Below are positions 9,801 through 16,363 of a stretch of 64,000 nt of DNA, one piece after another. Origin of the DNA: an uncultured Clostridia bacterium (GTDB lineage Bacteria > Bacillota > Clostridia > Oscillospirales > Ruminococcaceae); NCBI GenBank assembly GCA_947627455.1, contig CANQWC010000008.1, positions 1-64,000 on the forward strand, read 5' to 3'. A program made the translations under genes and the position numbers. A model generated the notes under the pieces. It did no database searches. It was not told the origin of the DNA and worked only from the letters and a program-made list of their open reading frames with translations. Positions within the stretch are counted from its first letter, which is position 1, and every line of letters begins with the position of its first letter.

Positions 9801-10376
9801 GTTGATGGCGAAAAGATTGATACCGCCAAGCTTACCGATAACTGGAACAATAATATAAGTGAGGCGCAGCAAAAGGCCTATAAGAATAAATATGGTGATA
9901 GTTACCCTTCGCTTTCATCTTATAAAATTCCGCTTGAACTAAATGGAGAGCTTTCAGTAACAATTACGGTAAAATACAGTGAATATGAATTATTCACGAA
10001 AGAAGTTGAGGTTCAGTCTCCGCCGACAGTTGGTGTATATAGGATATATGCAACTAACAATGGTTCTTATTATGCCTATGGCAAAAAGAGCGATGATCAA
10101 TTCATTGGAAGTCGTGACAGCGGTTGGATGGTAGCAACAAACACATATGGTCTGGTTATTGAGGAAAGCAAATCCTCAGAGATTAAAAACATGGAAATTC
10201 GTGCGGGGGGGGGTACAATTTCGCTGAGTGAAAGTAATAAGTGTTCCATCTCGAATACATGGCAAATCAATGGTTATAAGCTCATAGAATTCTCAGAAGA
10301 AATTACCGAAGGAACTACCATAGAGATTATTTACAACGGTGAAACATTAATGACCCTGAACAGCAACGATATTTAA
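3900..10376 (+). CDS. Giant prepilin-like adhesin with GLUG-like repeats, CxxC module and C-terminal repeats
   Basis: This 2158-residue protein begins as a type IV prepilin: leader ending KKG at residue 12, mature FTLVE with the conserved Glu, and a hydrophobic helix to about residue 34. The normal pilin head would be about 150 residues; here it is followed by roughly 2000 extra residues. Several GLUG-like motifs occur, such as GGLLGRSSGTLNGTS (about 680), GGIVGIAIGGVLNNCS (about 1118) and GGIAGSASGIIENCS (about 1200). Five copies of a P-x-x-G-x-Y repeat fill residues 1385-2158, with a CxxC module (CEVCG, CEIC) at about 1845-1900. It probably acts as a pilus-tip or surface adhesin, incorporated through its pilin helix. 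GAGGGG precedes the ATG. Base composition is more A/T-rich than the flanking pil genes, and a G9 tract lies near the 3' end. No known protein name fits. Confidence 0.85.
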   Translation: MKLLQRMKSKKGFTLVEMVLVIAILAVILAFAVPGVDSYVKRIKLMELDDSARSIFMAAQNKLMTLRSSGKSLNFDGAKLVELENVPEDFRKDNDGNLLDFADSKNPPKFSYIYFNYSDVKNSNPEKLVDDSNIINLGAIEDQIYTNEFVIEYDAATGTVFGVFYTEDDGALEDYDPENMERGFEERLEAGGTIGYYGGGTLVEVPVGEEITTPIIKNGAMEKLVVYVEWPDGFDEAEKLYFTLSIVGPEKGAASNMQTVEIISKDDSCYITKDNYSTIILDSLAPGLSSDNGQWDIPSDAGDHNLSYPFVLERDFKGWVLKKNLVFDSERGVYYPKYKGKMWQGAEMEGTEWLRDDYPMDPQDNGSSSEGQGYPGSNTNSNYIINPGSDITVYVTFYDKSGVYKDIPTVKPYPVNSYFNALDGTTAKIAAGRHLQNLSNYVLQDTVSDVFIEHDIDFSKSPDSDTDPEKKNVYYYWNADETYNRYYDFKPIGSQFVKNATFLKNFDGNGCTISYLKIDSDAHHFPENSSGYENTAFITDLLDSGRMSNITFYRPWIIGKTINTAVFVGKATAGTNFHNITIINPIVEGGVEGVESYVGTLCADYNCNGGIEKCNVVITDYSNDYDFSYEEVVVEGETLKEYVNESGKHYQDSLDWGDPTNDPYKKFYIKGLTATTYAGGLLGRSSGTLNGTSCSIRVESEGIAGGLVGVIDGGTVNNNYVGGHTYNGSYIVKTDDGIYSLINIDGKVASGGFIGELRGGISMTTDSSTASVAYSNGYGDGFIGKALSSDKFNNSYALGWVIDADSNKVVSKSSKYVADIRNVNNAVTSQAEPYDKSLGNIYPYSNDNTFPVRVGDWPVDPPLFGIFYWEKDSAGNYNIDTIYYNCKDGSSDPSIEPTLQDIDIAEFGYGYYYTSAVKSGNESMMEDVGSAVSNDDITKLSGIIEEKLADKNIIITPTVVAKKTSGDAYTAPNGERQSITFSYDDKQITFTYHPDFYALEMTEGTSTLGEVKGNPYKVRCQKQLENISSTPDGVFKQHRAFDLNESYKPICTDGYFTGIYGGGDYEIRANSISHASNAVGIFAKTRSATIENVNVSYSGTVSLGKQIENGQKAGVGGIVGIAIGGVLNNCSVSGMKFDSTSATKLQSGTSLAVGGIVGYSSATIRKCDAPKVQSANSIPTNPIQFNFRADTTNTLIAFGGIAGSASGIIENCSITNLETEFEDNADNSLLIAGGIVGNNVDYLGRTTLSVSGCYSNAKLTRPSGINSEGKTTFESNVLIHPIAPTHMHVVADDPQYYSNISDADAYKGKVYEFNTGTGLKSEGGELDVTITDCSAMQGQGSYNSLVWGNEAVTASKDGETSKIPYDVYIAEPPKNIHAVVYERKVPTVGIYALYEKTDGVNNSALAAKIIDNSVYSGSTTNNQTIVINEDTNVESKLDPLHKYGIFVDFGRFEEISVKVNGVPQTISLTSLKDMDGKTLHRTENGQYIDIDVSSALNLNNGENTITIVYKENETTNSEICTYTINVPAEREPYAGVYELYQQGDTTHLDAIYNDGKNKNQTVKHKDGDIKLGKCGVMIEHFTSVNPRNVAFTAEISYTENGEQKTISNADYVLVDPSHIGNDGEKARANGKYFDFYEISDEVYSAIPEDTDYTIKVIYSGKAIAEGTFHKDVKVPYLGIYGAMRVRNKYNMNDESLIDDVATAVISNSYKISKTYNNMWSGNYSENYDKYYGTHIMVERGADISKIELTLTKLDKSTQTVEVKPEYKVENAAYILVGAPNSATVSFFEGLMFDSYKLPDDVIQDVAEISATYICSDGKTTQTVNAKILDDLKGEIIGHEHKFGAYESVDNNTHKRTCEVCGFVETSPHNWDDGVKSSEHEGKLKFTCEICKATKEDDDKYNDKMLCVGFYSIYYQNSDSASIAWYNGLNGNDDFTVENKYDEKLSPRAAGDVGILIDSQYKDLISVYVDGEKIDTAKLTDNWNNNISEAQQKAYKNKYGDSYPSLSSYKIPLELNGELSVTITVKYSEYELFTKEVEVQSPPTVGVYRIYATNNGSYYAYGKKSDDQFIGSRDSGWMVATNTYGLVIEESKSSEIKNMEIRAGGGTISLSESNKCSISNTWQINGYKLIEFSEEITEGTTIEIIYNGETLMTLNSNDI
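8053..10373 (+). repeat. Five-copy C-terminal domain repeat of the giant prepilin
   Basis: Five units of about 120-230 residues start with PTVGIYALY (residue 1385), PYAGVYELY (1531), PYLGIYGAM (1673), LCVGFYSIY (1902) and PTVGVYRIY (2040). Most units also contain a GI-hydrophobic-hydrophobic segment and end with a strand of type TI-x-V-x-Y-x-G/E. They are divergent at DNA level, so they are old. I do not recognise the domain. Confidence 0.65.
10205..10213 (+). repeat. G9 homopolymer inside the giant prepilin gene
   Basis: Nine consecutive G residues encode Ala-Gly-Gly-Gly at about residues 2102-2105 of 2158. A gain or loss of one base would shift the frame and replace the last 54 residues, which lie in the fifth C-terminal repeat. 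The tract is seen directly; slippage in vivo is inference. Confidence 0.8.
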
Positions 10377-10394
10377 CACGAAAGGAGCGTCGGC

Positions 10395-11039
10395 ATGAAC
10401 CGCAAAGTCAAAGAAAAACTTAATAGCAAGCGCGGGGCTTCGGTTGTGCTGGCGCTCTTCCTGCTGTTGGTCTGCACCTTCGCGGGGACCTCGGCGCTGA
10501 CCGCTGCCCGCGCGAACGTCGGCCGTTACTCGACCATGCGCGAAACCCAGCAGGATTACCTTTCGGTCACCTCGGCCGCAAAGCTTATCATCGCTGACCT
10601 TCAAGATAACGACCAAAATGTTAAAGGCACAATTTCTTCTGGCAGCGCTACTGATTACGTGACATATTACGGTGATGAAACCTCTACTTTCTACCATTTT
10701 ATCTTGGACGACATCAAAACGCTTATGCACAATAAGGCCGCCGAAGATGTCAAGAGCAAGGGCGGCGCATGGAGCAGCTTCAAGAGCGAGACCAAAACTT
10801 TTGAAGAGCGGAATTTTACCCTCAAGATTGATGGCAAAGATGAATTCGGTGAGGTCGATGTAAGCTTCAAGATCGATTCGGGCGGCAGCGCCAAGGTGAA
10901 GCTGACCTGCGGCTCATACAGCTACAGCTTTGCGATCGGAATAGGCTTTATAAAAGACGGGGAAATAAGCGATTCCAAGGCGAGTTATATTCTTAACGTG
11001 AGCGGTGAGATTCCCGAGATCAGGCCGGAGGTGTCATGA
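10395..11039 (+). CDS. PilX-like minor pilin/pilus assembly protein, copy 1
   Basis: This 214-residue protein has a basic N-terminus (NRKVKEKLNSKRGAS) leading straight into a hydrophobic helix at about residues 16-36, then a soluble domain. The KRGAS-V-V-L-A-L start resembles PilX-type N-termini, in which the canonical Glu5 is absent. It is clearly paralogous to the protein at 12051, sharing RGAS, a CTFAG/CSFAG segment and a Q-Q-Y-L-S-x-x-S-A-A-x-L-I-I block. AAAGGAGCG precedes the ATG, and the stop overlaps the next start as ATGA, implying translational coupling. A role in pilus priming is inferred from context. Confidence 0.65.
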   Translation: MNRKVKEKLNSKRGASVVLALFLLLVCTFAGTSALTAARANVGRYSTMRETQQDYLSVTSAAKLIIADLQDNDQNVKGTISSGSATDYVTYYGDETSTFYHFILDDIKTLMHNKAAEDVKSKGGAWSSFKSETKTFEERNFTLKIDGKDEFGEVDVSFKIDSGGSAKVKLTCGSYSYSFAIGIGFIKDGEISDSKASYILNVSGEIPEIRPEVS

Positions 11040-11362
11040 TGAAGTCAGCAAAAAAATTGCGCTCAACGCGCGGCGAGACAATGGTCGAGATGCTTGTTTC
11101 GATAACGCTGCTGGTTTTGGCGATGTCTATTCTTGGCGCGATGCTTGCCGCGGCATACCATTCAGACGAGGCAGCAAGAGCGATGGACCAAAAACTTGAA
11201 GATGAGCTCAGCCTTGCAGAAAGCCATAGAGACAGTGACCCATCAAAGTCATTAAATGGGTTTGCAGTTATTACTCTCGATGGCGGCGGCTCAGAGGTGA
11301 GAATACCCATTAAAATTCACGGCGAGGACGATGCTTTGAAATCGTATGACAAAGACCGATAA
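11036..11362 (+). CDS. Minor prepilin, PilV-like, copy 1
   Basis: This 108-residue small prepilin has a leader ending TRG, then ETMVEML, placing the conserved Glu at mature position 5, and a membrane helix up to about residue 40. The remaining head of about 65 residues is acidic and very short for a pilin. The start overlaps the previous stop (ATGA). A paralogue with the same RGETxVE signature lies at 12746. It is likely part of a priming pseudopilin complex, as PilV/GspI proteins are; that role is inferred. Confidence 0.75.
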   Translation: MMKSAKKLRSTRGETMVEMLVSITLLVLAMSILGAMLAAAYHSDEAARAMDQKLEDELSLAESHRDSDPSKSLNGFAVITLDGGGSEVRIPIKIHGEDDALKSYDKDR

Positions 11363-11375
11363 GGAGGGGCGGCAT

Positions 11376-11972
11376 ATGCTTAAGAAGCTCAGGAGCAAGG
11401 CGGGCCTGACCATTGTCGAGATGATGGTCACGCTTGTGCTTTTGTCGCTGTTTTCTTCGGCGTGCCTTGTCGGAATCACGTCGGCTTTTGCGTCTCGCCG
11501 CGACCATATCCGCATCGGCGACGCCGACATTCTCAAGTCGACCATCACCGAAATCATCACCCAAGAGCTGAGAATGTGCACAAATGTTGACGTTGAAAAC
11601 AAAGATATGGTTGTCTTGGGTGAAGAAGACGGTAATAAAGTTTACGGCAATATTATTTACAGCGGCGGACTTACCGTCGACGGCAAGCTCAACGAGAAAG
11701 CGAGCCTTTCCCTTAACGACGATGACAGGCTTCAGAAGACCCTTGTAAACATAAAGCTCGACGGTGAGGTTAAGAACTATCCTTATAATGTTCTCAATGA
11801 TTCTGCATACGGCGAGAACGGTTTTTTCAAGATAAAAGACCTTAAATTCAAAGTTACTGAAGCCGAAGGCGTGACGACGATTGAGGTGTCATTCAGAATT
11901 GTTGATGGCGACGATGTTGAGTATACCCAAGCTGATTTTACCGTCGTGCCGCTGAATTGGCATAAATCTTAA
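11376..11972 (+). CDS. Minor prepilin, PilW/GspJ-like
   Basis: This 198-residue prepilin has a leader ending KAG, mature LTIVEMM with Glu at position 5, a hydrophobic helix and a beta-rich head of about 150 residues. I placed the start at the ATG at 11376, directly after AAGGAGGGG; the ORF-track start at 11346 overlaps the previous gene and would give a leader of about 20 residues. It is the largest of the ordinary minor pilins here and has no partner in the second cassette, which contains only PilX-like and PilV-like copies. It is followed by an intrinsic terminator. Confidence 0.8.
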   Translation: MLKKLRSKAGLTIVEMMVTLVLLSLFSSACLVGITSAFASRRDHIRIGDADILKSTITEIITQELRMCTNVDVENKDMVVLGEEDGNKVYGNIIYSGGLTVDGKLNEKASLSLNDDDRLQKTLVNIKLDGEVKNYPYNVLNDSAYGENGFFKIKDLKFKVTEAEGVTTIEVSFRIVDGDDVEYTQADFTVVPLNWHKS

Positions 11973-11974
11973 AC

Positions 11975-12003
11975 CGCCGAGTGACTGCTCGGCGATGTTT
12001 TTT
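11975..12003 (+). terminator. Intrinsic terminator/attenuator inside the pilus cluster
   Basis: CGCCGAG-TGACTG-CTCGGCG forms a 7-bp GC-rich stem followed by GATG and six T residues. It separates the first minor-pilin cassette from the second and would reduce expression of the latter unless that has its own promoter. A second weaker stem (TGCCGA/TCGGCA) follows at about 12010-12032. Confidence 0.75.
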
Positions 12004-12050
12004 AAACTGCCGATGCCCGAGGCGGCTCGGCATTAAAAAGGAGCGCCGAA

Positions 12051-12749
12051 ATGATTCATCGATTTAAAGAAAAGCTTCACGGCAACCGCGGCGCTTCGAC
12101 TGTTTTTGCGATAATTTTGCTACTGATATGTTCATTTGCGGGGTCGGCCGCGCTGGCCTCGGCGAACACGAACATCAGCCGCTTTGATAAACGCGTTGAA
12201 TATCAACAGAGCTATCTGTCGGCCTCGTCTGCGGCAAGGCTGATCATCGACGAAATCAAAAGCTGCGAGCCCATCACCGCGACGGTCGCGAACAAAAACG
12301 GCGAGGCGGATTTTGACTTTGCTTACGGCTCACTTCTTCGCCCGAACGGCGGCCTCTGCCAACTAATCTGGGAGGACATCTGCAAAATCACCGAGAGCGC
12401 GTTTTATGCCGAGGCCGATTTGGTTCGCGAAGATTCTTTCGACGGCAGCGCCTGGCAGGGCATGGCGCTCAGGAGCGTTGACCTGCCCGACGAGCGCGAG
12501 CTTATAATCAGCGCCGACGACGAAAATATCATGGCGGTGACTGCGCGGCTGAGCTATTCTGAGGAGCGCGGCGCTGAAAATTTGCATGTTTCACTGCTCT
12601 GCGGCGAATACGGGCTCGGGTTTGACGTCGGCATTGAGGTCGATATTTCGGGCATCGCGCCGATAAGCCACGAGGCAGCCGCCGAGTTTAAGTTCAATAC
12701 CGACCGAACCGAGATCGTCCGCACCGACGGCGGGGAGGAGAGCCGATGA
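12051..12749 (+). CDS. PilX-like minor pilin/pilus assembly protein, copy 2
   Basis: This 232-residue protein has a basic N-terminus with NRGAS, a single hydrophobic helix (FAIILLLICSFAGSAAL) and an extracytoplasmic domain. It matches the protein at 10395 in length, helix and the QQSYLSASSAARLIIDE block, so the two arose by duplication. AAAGGAGCG precedes the ATG. Its stop overlaps the next start as ATGA, exactly as in copy 1. The soluble domains have diverged strongly, which suggests distinct roles or partners. Confidence 0.65.
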   Translation: MIHRFKEKLHGNRGASTVFAIILLLICSFAGSAALASANTNISRFDKRVEYQQSYLSASSAARLIIDEIKSCEPITATVANKNGEADFDFAYGSLLRPNGGLCQLIWEDICKITESAFYAEADLVREDSFDGSAWQGMALRSVDLPDERELIISADDENIMAVTARLSYSEERGAENLHVSLLCGEYGLGFDVGIEVDISGIAPISHEAAAEFKFNTDRTEIVRTDGGEESR

Positions 12750-13039
12750 AAAAGCTTCTTTCAAGCCGAGGCGAGACAATCGTTGAAACGCTCACGTCGA
12801 TAGCGCTTCTTGCCCTCGCGATGGCCATTCTCGCGACGATGCTCACCGCCGCTTACAGGCTCGACAAATCGGCCGAAGAAGAGGAAGAAAGGCTAAGCGC
12901 GGCGCTCAGATCTGCCGAGCTTTTCACAAACACCGTCGGCAGCAAGAATATCACGATAACCTCGGATTCGGGCAGCGTGAGCGTCGGCGTTGAGGCATAT
13001 GGCGAGCCGAACAGCAGTCTCAGGACGTACAAAAAATAA
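12746..13039 (+). CDS. Minor prepilin, PilV-like, copy 2
   Basis: This 97-residue short prepilin has a leader ending SRG, then ETIVETL with Glu at mature position 5, a helix of about 22 residues and a head of only about 55 residues. It is paralogous to the protein at 11036, with similar endings (YGEPNSSLRTY versus HGEDDALKSY). GGGGAGGAG precedes the ATG. It is the last gene of the pilus cluster; no clear terminator was seen before the next promoter. Confidence 0.72.
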   Translation: MKKLLSSRGETIVETLTSIALLALAMAILATMLTAAYRLDKSAEEEEERLSAALRSAELFTNTVGSKNITITSDSGSVSVGVEAYGEPNSSLRTYKK

Positions 13040-13073
13040 TTTTCTCGGCGGCTTATTTTTTGCAGTTTGCCGA

Positions 13074-13102
13074 TTGACACGGCGCGTTCCCGCTGATATA
13101 CT
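13074..13102 (+). promoter_or_regulatory. Sigma-A-type promoter for the BMP/phosphoesterase/HD operon
   Basis: TTGACA, a 17-bp spacer and TATACT match the housekeeping consensus almost exactly. Predicted transcription start is near 13109, just before an inverted repeat. Confidence 0.85.
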
Positions 13103-13109
13103 GTTCTCG

Positions 13110-13129
13110 TAAAATCAGTCGTGATTTTA
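13110..13129 (+). promoter_or_regulatory. Inverted repeat at predicted transcript 5' end
   Basis: TAAAATCA-GTCG-TGATTTTA is a perfect 8-bp inverted repeat that begins 8 bases after the -10 box. It may be a stabilising 5' hairpin or an operator. Three other promoters in the window carry a hairpin in the same place. Confidence 0.6.
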
Positions 13130-13182
13130 TACAGAAAAGAAGTAGGATATTTGTAACTTATTCCAAAGAAAGGAACAGCACC

Positions 13183-15105
13183 ATGCCTGAACTTTACTAT
13201 AAAGAAGCCCTGAAGCTTGCTCAGCGAGAGGTGAGGGCCTGCGCCTCGCGGGGCGAGCACCCCTATCTTCCGCTGCTCGACGATTTTGTCCCGAGCGAGC
13301 TCATCAAGGGCGGAATCAACCTCGGAACTCAGTGGATACCCACCGAGCTGATCGTCGGGACGAGAAACGCGGGCCGCGCAAACGCCTTTGCGAGGAACTT
13401 TCTGCCGCTTCTGTCCGAGACGTCGGAATTCGCAAGCAAGTGGAACGCGCTCTGCAACGCCCATATTGAAGAGGGTATTCGCGACCCGATTCTCTGCTAT
13501 GAATACATGAACCGTTTTTACGTCGAGGAGGGCAACAAGCGCGTCAGCGTGCTGAAATTCTTCGACGCGCCGACCATCTATGCGCGGGTGATAAGAATAA
13601 TGCCCGAGCAGAACGGCTCTCGCGAGGTCGAGCTTTACAACGCCTTCCTCGAATTTAACAGGTGCAGCAATATGCATCTGCCCGAGTTTTCAAAGGCCGC
13701 GAGCTACGCAAAGCTTCAGAGGCTTTTGGGCAAGGAGCACGACGAGGTCTGGACCGACGACGAGAGAAAGGACTTCACCGCGGCATACCATTATTTCCGC
13801 GAGGCCTACGCCCCGAACGGCAACAAGGCCGATGCCGAGGTCGGCGACGCGATGCTCGTCTATATCAGCGTATACGGTTATCAGGATCTTCGCGGGAAAA
13901 CCGCTGCGGAGATCAAAAAGGCGGTCGCAAAGGTGAGGGAGGAGATCTCGCTCGACCGAAAAGAAGAGCCTATCGAGATAAAGCTTGACCCGAAGGACGC
14001 TGCTGAAAAGCCGTCGGGAATACTTTCAAAGGTTCTGCCGAAGGCACCGCTCAAGGTCGCGTTTGTGCATGACAAAACGCCGCTGACCTCGGGGTGGACT
14101 TACAGCCACGAAAAGGGCAGAGCGCATATCGAGCGGGTTTTCGGCGATGAGATCGAGACATCGGTTTATTATAACGCTCTCGGCGACGGCGACGCCTCGG
14201 AAGAGCTTGAACACGCGATTTCCGACGGCTGCACCGTTGTATTCACCACTTCGCCGAGGCTTCTTTCGGCGAGCCTGCGCTCGGCCGTCGAGCACCCGAA
14301 GGTCACGGTGCTGAACTGCTCGCTCAACACCTCGCACCGATACATAAGAACCTACTACGCAAGAATGTACGAGGCCAAGTTTATCATCGGCGCGATAGCG
14401 GGCGCGATGGCTCAGTCGAACGACGTCGGCTACATCTGCGACTACCCGATTTTCGGGCAGGTCGCGGGAATCAACGCTTTTGCCCTCGGGGTTCAGATGG
14501 TAAACCCGCTGGTAAAGGTTCGGCTTGAATGGTCGTCGGTCGGCAGCGGGGGAGTAGACGCCGCAACCGCTCGGCTTCGCGAGAGGGGAATAAAGCTCAT
14601 CTCGACGCAGGACACAAAGAGCCTTCGCGAGCTCGGCAAGTCGAGCTTCGGCCTCGCGATAATCAACGAAAACGGCGAGACGCCCCTTGCGATACCCGTC
14701 TGGAACTGGGGCAGATACTACGAGGCGATAATCCGCTCGATTCGCGACGGCTCGTTCAAGACCGACTATGAGGGCAGCAGCCGAGCGCTCAACTACTATT
14801 GGGGGCTCTCGGCGGGCGTCATCGACGTCGAATGTTCAGATGTCATTCCCGAGAGCGTAAGAAGGCTCGCAAACGTGCTTAAAGACAGCATCTGCCGCGG
14901 GGTCGAGCCTTTTCAGGGGCCGCTGTTCGACCACGACGGCAACGAGATAATCGGCGAGGAGCAGACCCTCAGCCTTGAACAGATCATCAAGATGGACTGG
15001 CTTGTTGAAAACGTCGTCGGCGCGATACCGAAGTATGAAGAGCTTGACGACACGGGCAAGGCGACTGCCGATGTCGTCGGCGTTGAGCCCTCGACGAAGG
15101 AATGA
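13183..15105 (+). CDS. BMP/PnrA-type ligand-binding protein with N-terminal ParB-like region, no signal peptide
   Basis: This 640-residue protein has no signal peptide or membrane helix, so it is predicted to be cytoplasmic. Residues 1-270 include a ParB-like stretch (EEGNKRVSVLKFFDA, about 110-125) and a helical region. From about 288 (LKVAFVHDKTPLTSGWTYSHEKG) to 600 it looks like a basic membrane protein/PnrA domain, the periplasmic-binding fold that in secreted relatives binds purine nucleosides for an ABC importer. Key family-like segments are FTTSPR, GAIAGAMAQS and YICDYPIFGQVAG. No permease or ATPase gene is adjacent; a phosphoesterase and an HD hydrolase follow. I infer an intracellular sensor or carrier for a nucleoside-like ligand. 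AAAGGA lies before the ATG. Confidence 0.7.
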   Translation: MPELYYKEALKLAQREVRACASRGEHPYLPLLDDFVPSELIKGGINLGTQWIPTELIVGTRNAGRANAFARNFLPLLSETSEFASKWNALCNAHIEEGIRDPILCYEYMNRFYVEEGNKRVSVLKFFDAPTIYARVIRIMPEQNGSREVELYNAFLEFNRCSNMHLPEFSKAASYAKLQRLLGKEHDEVWTDDERKDFTAAYHYFREAYAPNGNKADAEVGDAMLVYISVYGYQDLRGKTAAEIKKAVAKVREEISLDRKEEPIEIKLDPKDAAEKPSGILSKVLPKAPLKVAFVHDKTPLTSGWTYSHEKGRAHIERVFGDEIETSVYYNALGDGDASEELEHAISDGCTVVFTTSPRLLSASLRSAVEHPKVTVLNCSLNTSHRYIRTYYARMYEAKFIIGAIAGAMAQSNDVGYICDYPIFGQVAGINAFALGVQMVNPLVKVRLEWSSVGSGGVDAATARLRERGIKLISTQDTKSLRELGKSSFGLAIINENGETPLAIPVWNWGRYYEAIIRSIRDGSFKTDYEGSSRALNYYWGLSAGVIDVECSDVIPESVRRLANVLKDSICRGVEPFQGPLFDHDGNEIIGEEQTLSLEQIIKMDWLVENVVGAIPKYEELDDTGKATADVVGVEPSTKE

Positions 15106-15128
15106 CAGAAGAAAGGTTGTGACGAAAA

Positions 15129-15740
15129 ATGCGGATACTCGCGGTTGCCGATATCGAGTCGAAGTATCTCTACGACTACTATACCCCGGGCAAGCTTGAT
15201 GAGTTTGACCTTATCCTTGCCTGCGGAGATCTCAGCCGCGATTATCTTGAATTTTTGGTCGATGCCTCGCACTGCCCCGTTTTATACGTCAAGGGCAACC
15301 ACGACGACAGCCTTGAAGCCGACCCCCCGGGCGGCTGCGTATGCGTTGACGACAGCGTTTATGTTCACAAGGGCATAAGAATTCTCGGGCTCGGCGGCTC
15401 GAACAAATATCGCGAGGGCGGGTTTATGTTCACCGAGAAGCAGATGAGGCGGAGAATCGCAAAGCTTAAATTCAGGCTTTGGCGGAGCGGCGGGTTCGAC
15501 ATACTTATGACCCACTCGCCCGCGAGGCACCTAAATGACTTCGATTCTATCTCTCACCGAGGTTTTGAATGCTTTAACGAGCTCCTCGAAAAATATCGCC
15601 CGAGGTATTTCGTCCACGGGCATATCCACAAGAACTACGGGAGGAATATCCCCCAGATAACCGAGGTCGACGGGACGACGGTTATAAATGCATATGATTA
15701 TTGTGTTTTCGACTATGAAAAAGGAGATGAATGTCAATGA
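15129..15740 (+). CDS. Metallophosphoesterase (calcineurin-like)
   Basis: This 203-residue protein has the binuclear-metal phosphoesterase motifs in order: D8 in AVADIE, CGDLS (about 33), GNHDD (about 57), the THS His (about 130) and GHIH (about 163). The first motif is D-I-E rather than the usual D-x-H, so one metal ligand differs. The substrate is unknown. AGAAAGGTTGTG lies before the ATG. The stop overlaps the next gene as ATGA, so the two are likely made together. Confidence 0.85.
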   Translation: MRILAVADIESKYLYDYYTPGKLDEFDLILACGDLSRDYLEFLVDASHCPVLYVKGNHDDSLEADPPGGCVCVDDSVYVHKGIRILGLGGSNKYREGGFMFTEKQMRRRIAKLKFRLWRSGGFDILMTHSPARHLNDFDSISHRGFECFNELLEKYRPRYFVHGHIHKNYGRNIPQITEVDGTTVINAYDYCVFDYEKGDECQ

Positions 15741-16312
15741 TTTCAAGAGATGAAGCACTAAAGCTTCTCAAGGAATTCAACAGCGAGCCGTTTCATATCC
15801 GCCACGCGCTCACCGTTGAGGGCGTGATGAGGTGGTATGCCGAAGAGCTCGGCTATGGCGACGAGGCCGACCTTTGGGCGACCGTCGGGCTTTTGCATGA
15901 CCTTGATTTTGAAAAATACCCCGATCAGCACTGCGTCAAAAGTCAGGAGATAATGAGAGAGCGCGGCATCGACGAGCGTATTATTCGCGCGACCGCAAGC
16001 CACGGCTACGGCCTCGGCGTAGATATCGAGCCCGTTCACGAGATGGAAAAGGTTCTTTACGCGACGGACGAGCTTACGGGGCTGATTTGGGCGGCGGCGC
16101 TGATGAGGCCCTCAAAGAGCGTTTCGGACATGGAACTCAAATCGGTCAAGAAAAAATACAAGACCCCGAATTTTGCGGCGGGCTGCTCGCGAGAGGTGAT
16201 CGAGCGCGGCGCGGAAATGCTCGGCTGGGAGCTTGACGACCTTATCTCGAAGACAATCCTCGCGATGAGAAGCTGCGAAGAAAAGGTCAACGCCGAGACG
16301 CCTAATGAATAA
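15737..16312 (+). CDS. HD-domain hydrolase
   Basis: This protein of about 191 residues has an HD-type metal phosphohydrolase domain: H22 in FHIRHAL, the HD pair in LLHDLDFEKYP (about 56) and a later ASHGYG (about 97) and ATDELTG (about 117). The ATG at 15737 is preferred over the one at 15731 because it gives the ATGA overlap with the upstream stop and better spacing from AAGGAGA. HD proteins of this type act on nucleotides or other phosphate esters; the substrate cannot be read from sequence. It ends the three-gene operon and is followed by a strong terminator. Confidence 0.82.
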   Translation: MISRDEALKLLKEFNSEPFHIRHALTVEGVMRWYAEELGYGDEADLWATVGLLHDLDFEKYPDQHCVKSQEIMRERGIDERIIRATASHGYGLGVDIEPVHEMEKVLYATDELTGLIWAAALMRPSKSVSDMELKSVKKKYKTPNFAAGCSREVIERGAEMLGWELDDLISKTILAMRSCEEKVNAETPNE

Positions 16313-16327
16313 AAAGAATAAAAAAAT

Positions 16328-16353
16328 AAACCGCTCTGTAAGAGCGGTTTTTT
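16328..16353. terminator. Bidirectional intrinsic terminator
   Basis: AACCGCTCT-GTA-AGAGCGGTT is followed by T6 on the + strand and preceded by A-runs that become T-runs on the - strand. It serves the convergent HD-hydrolase and DUF1508 genes. Confidence 0.9.
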
Positions 16354-16363
16354 CGCAGGTTTA

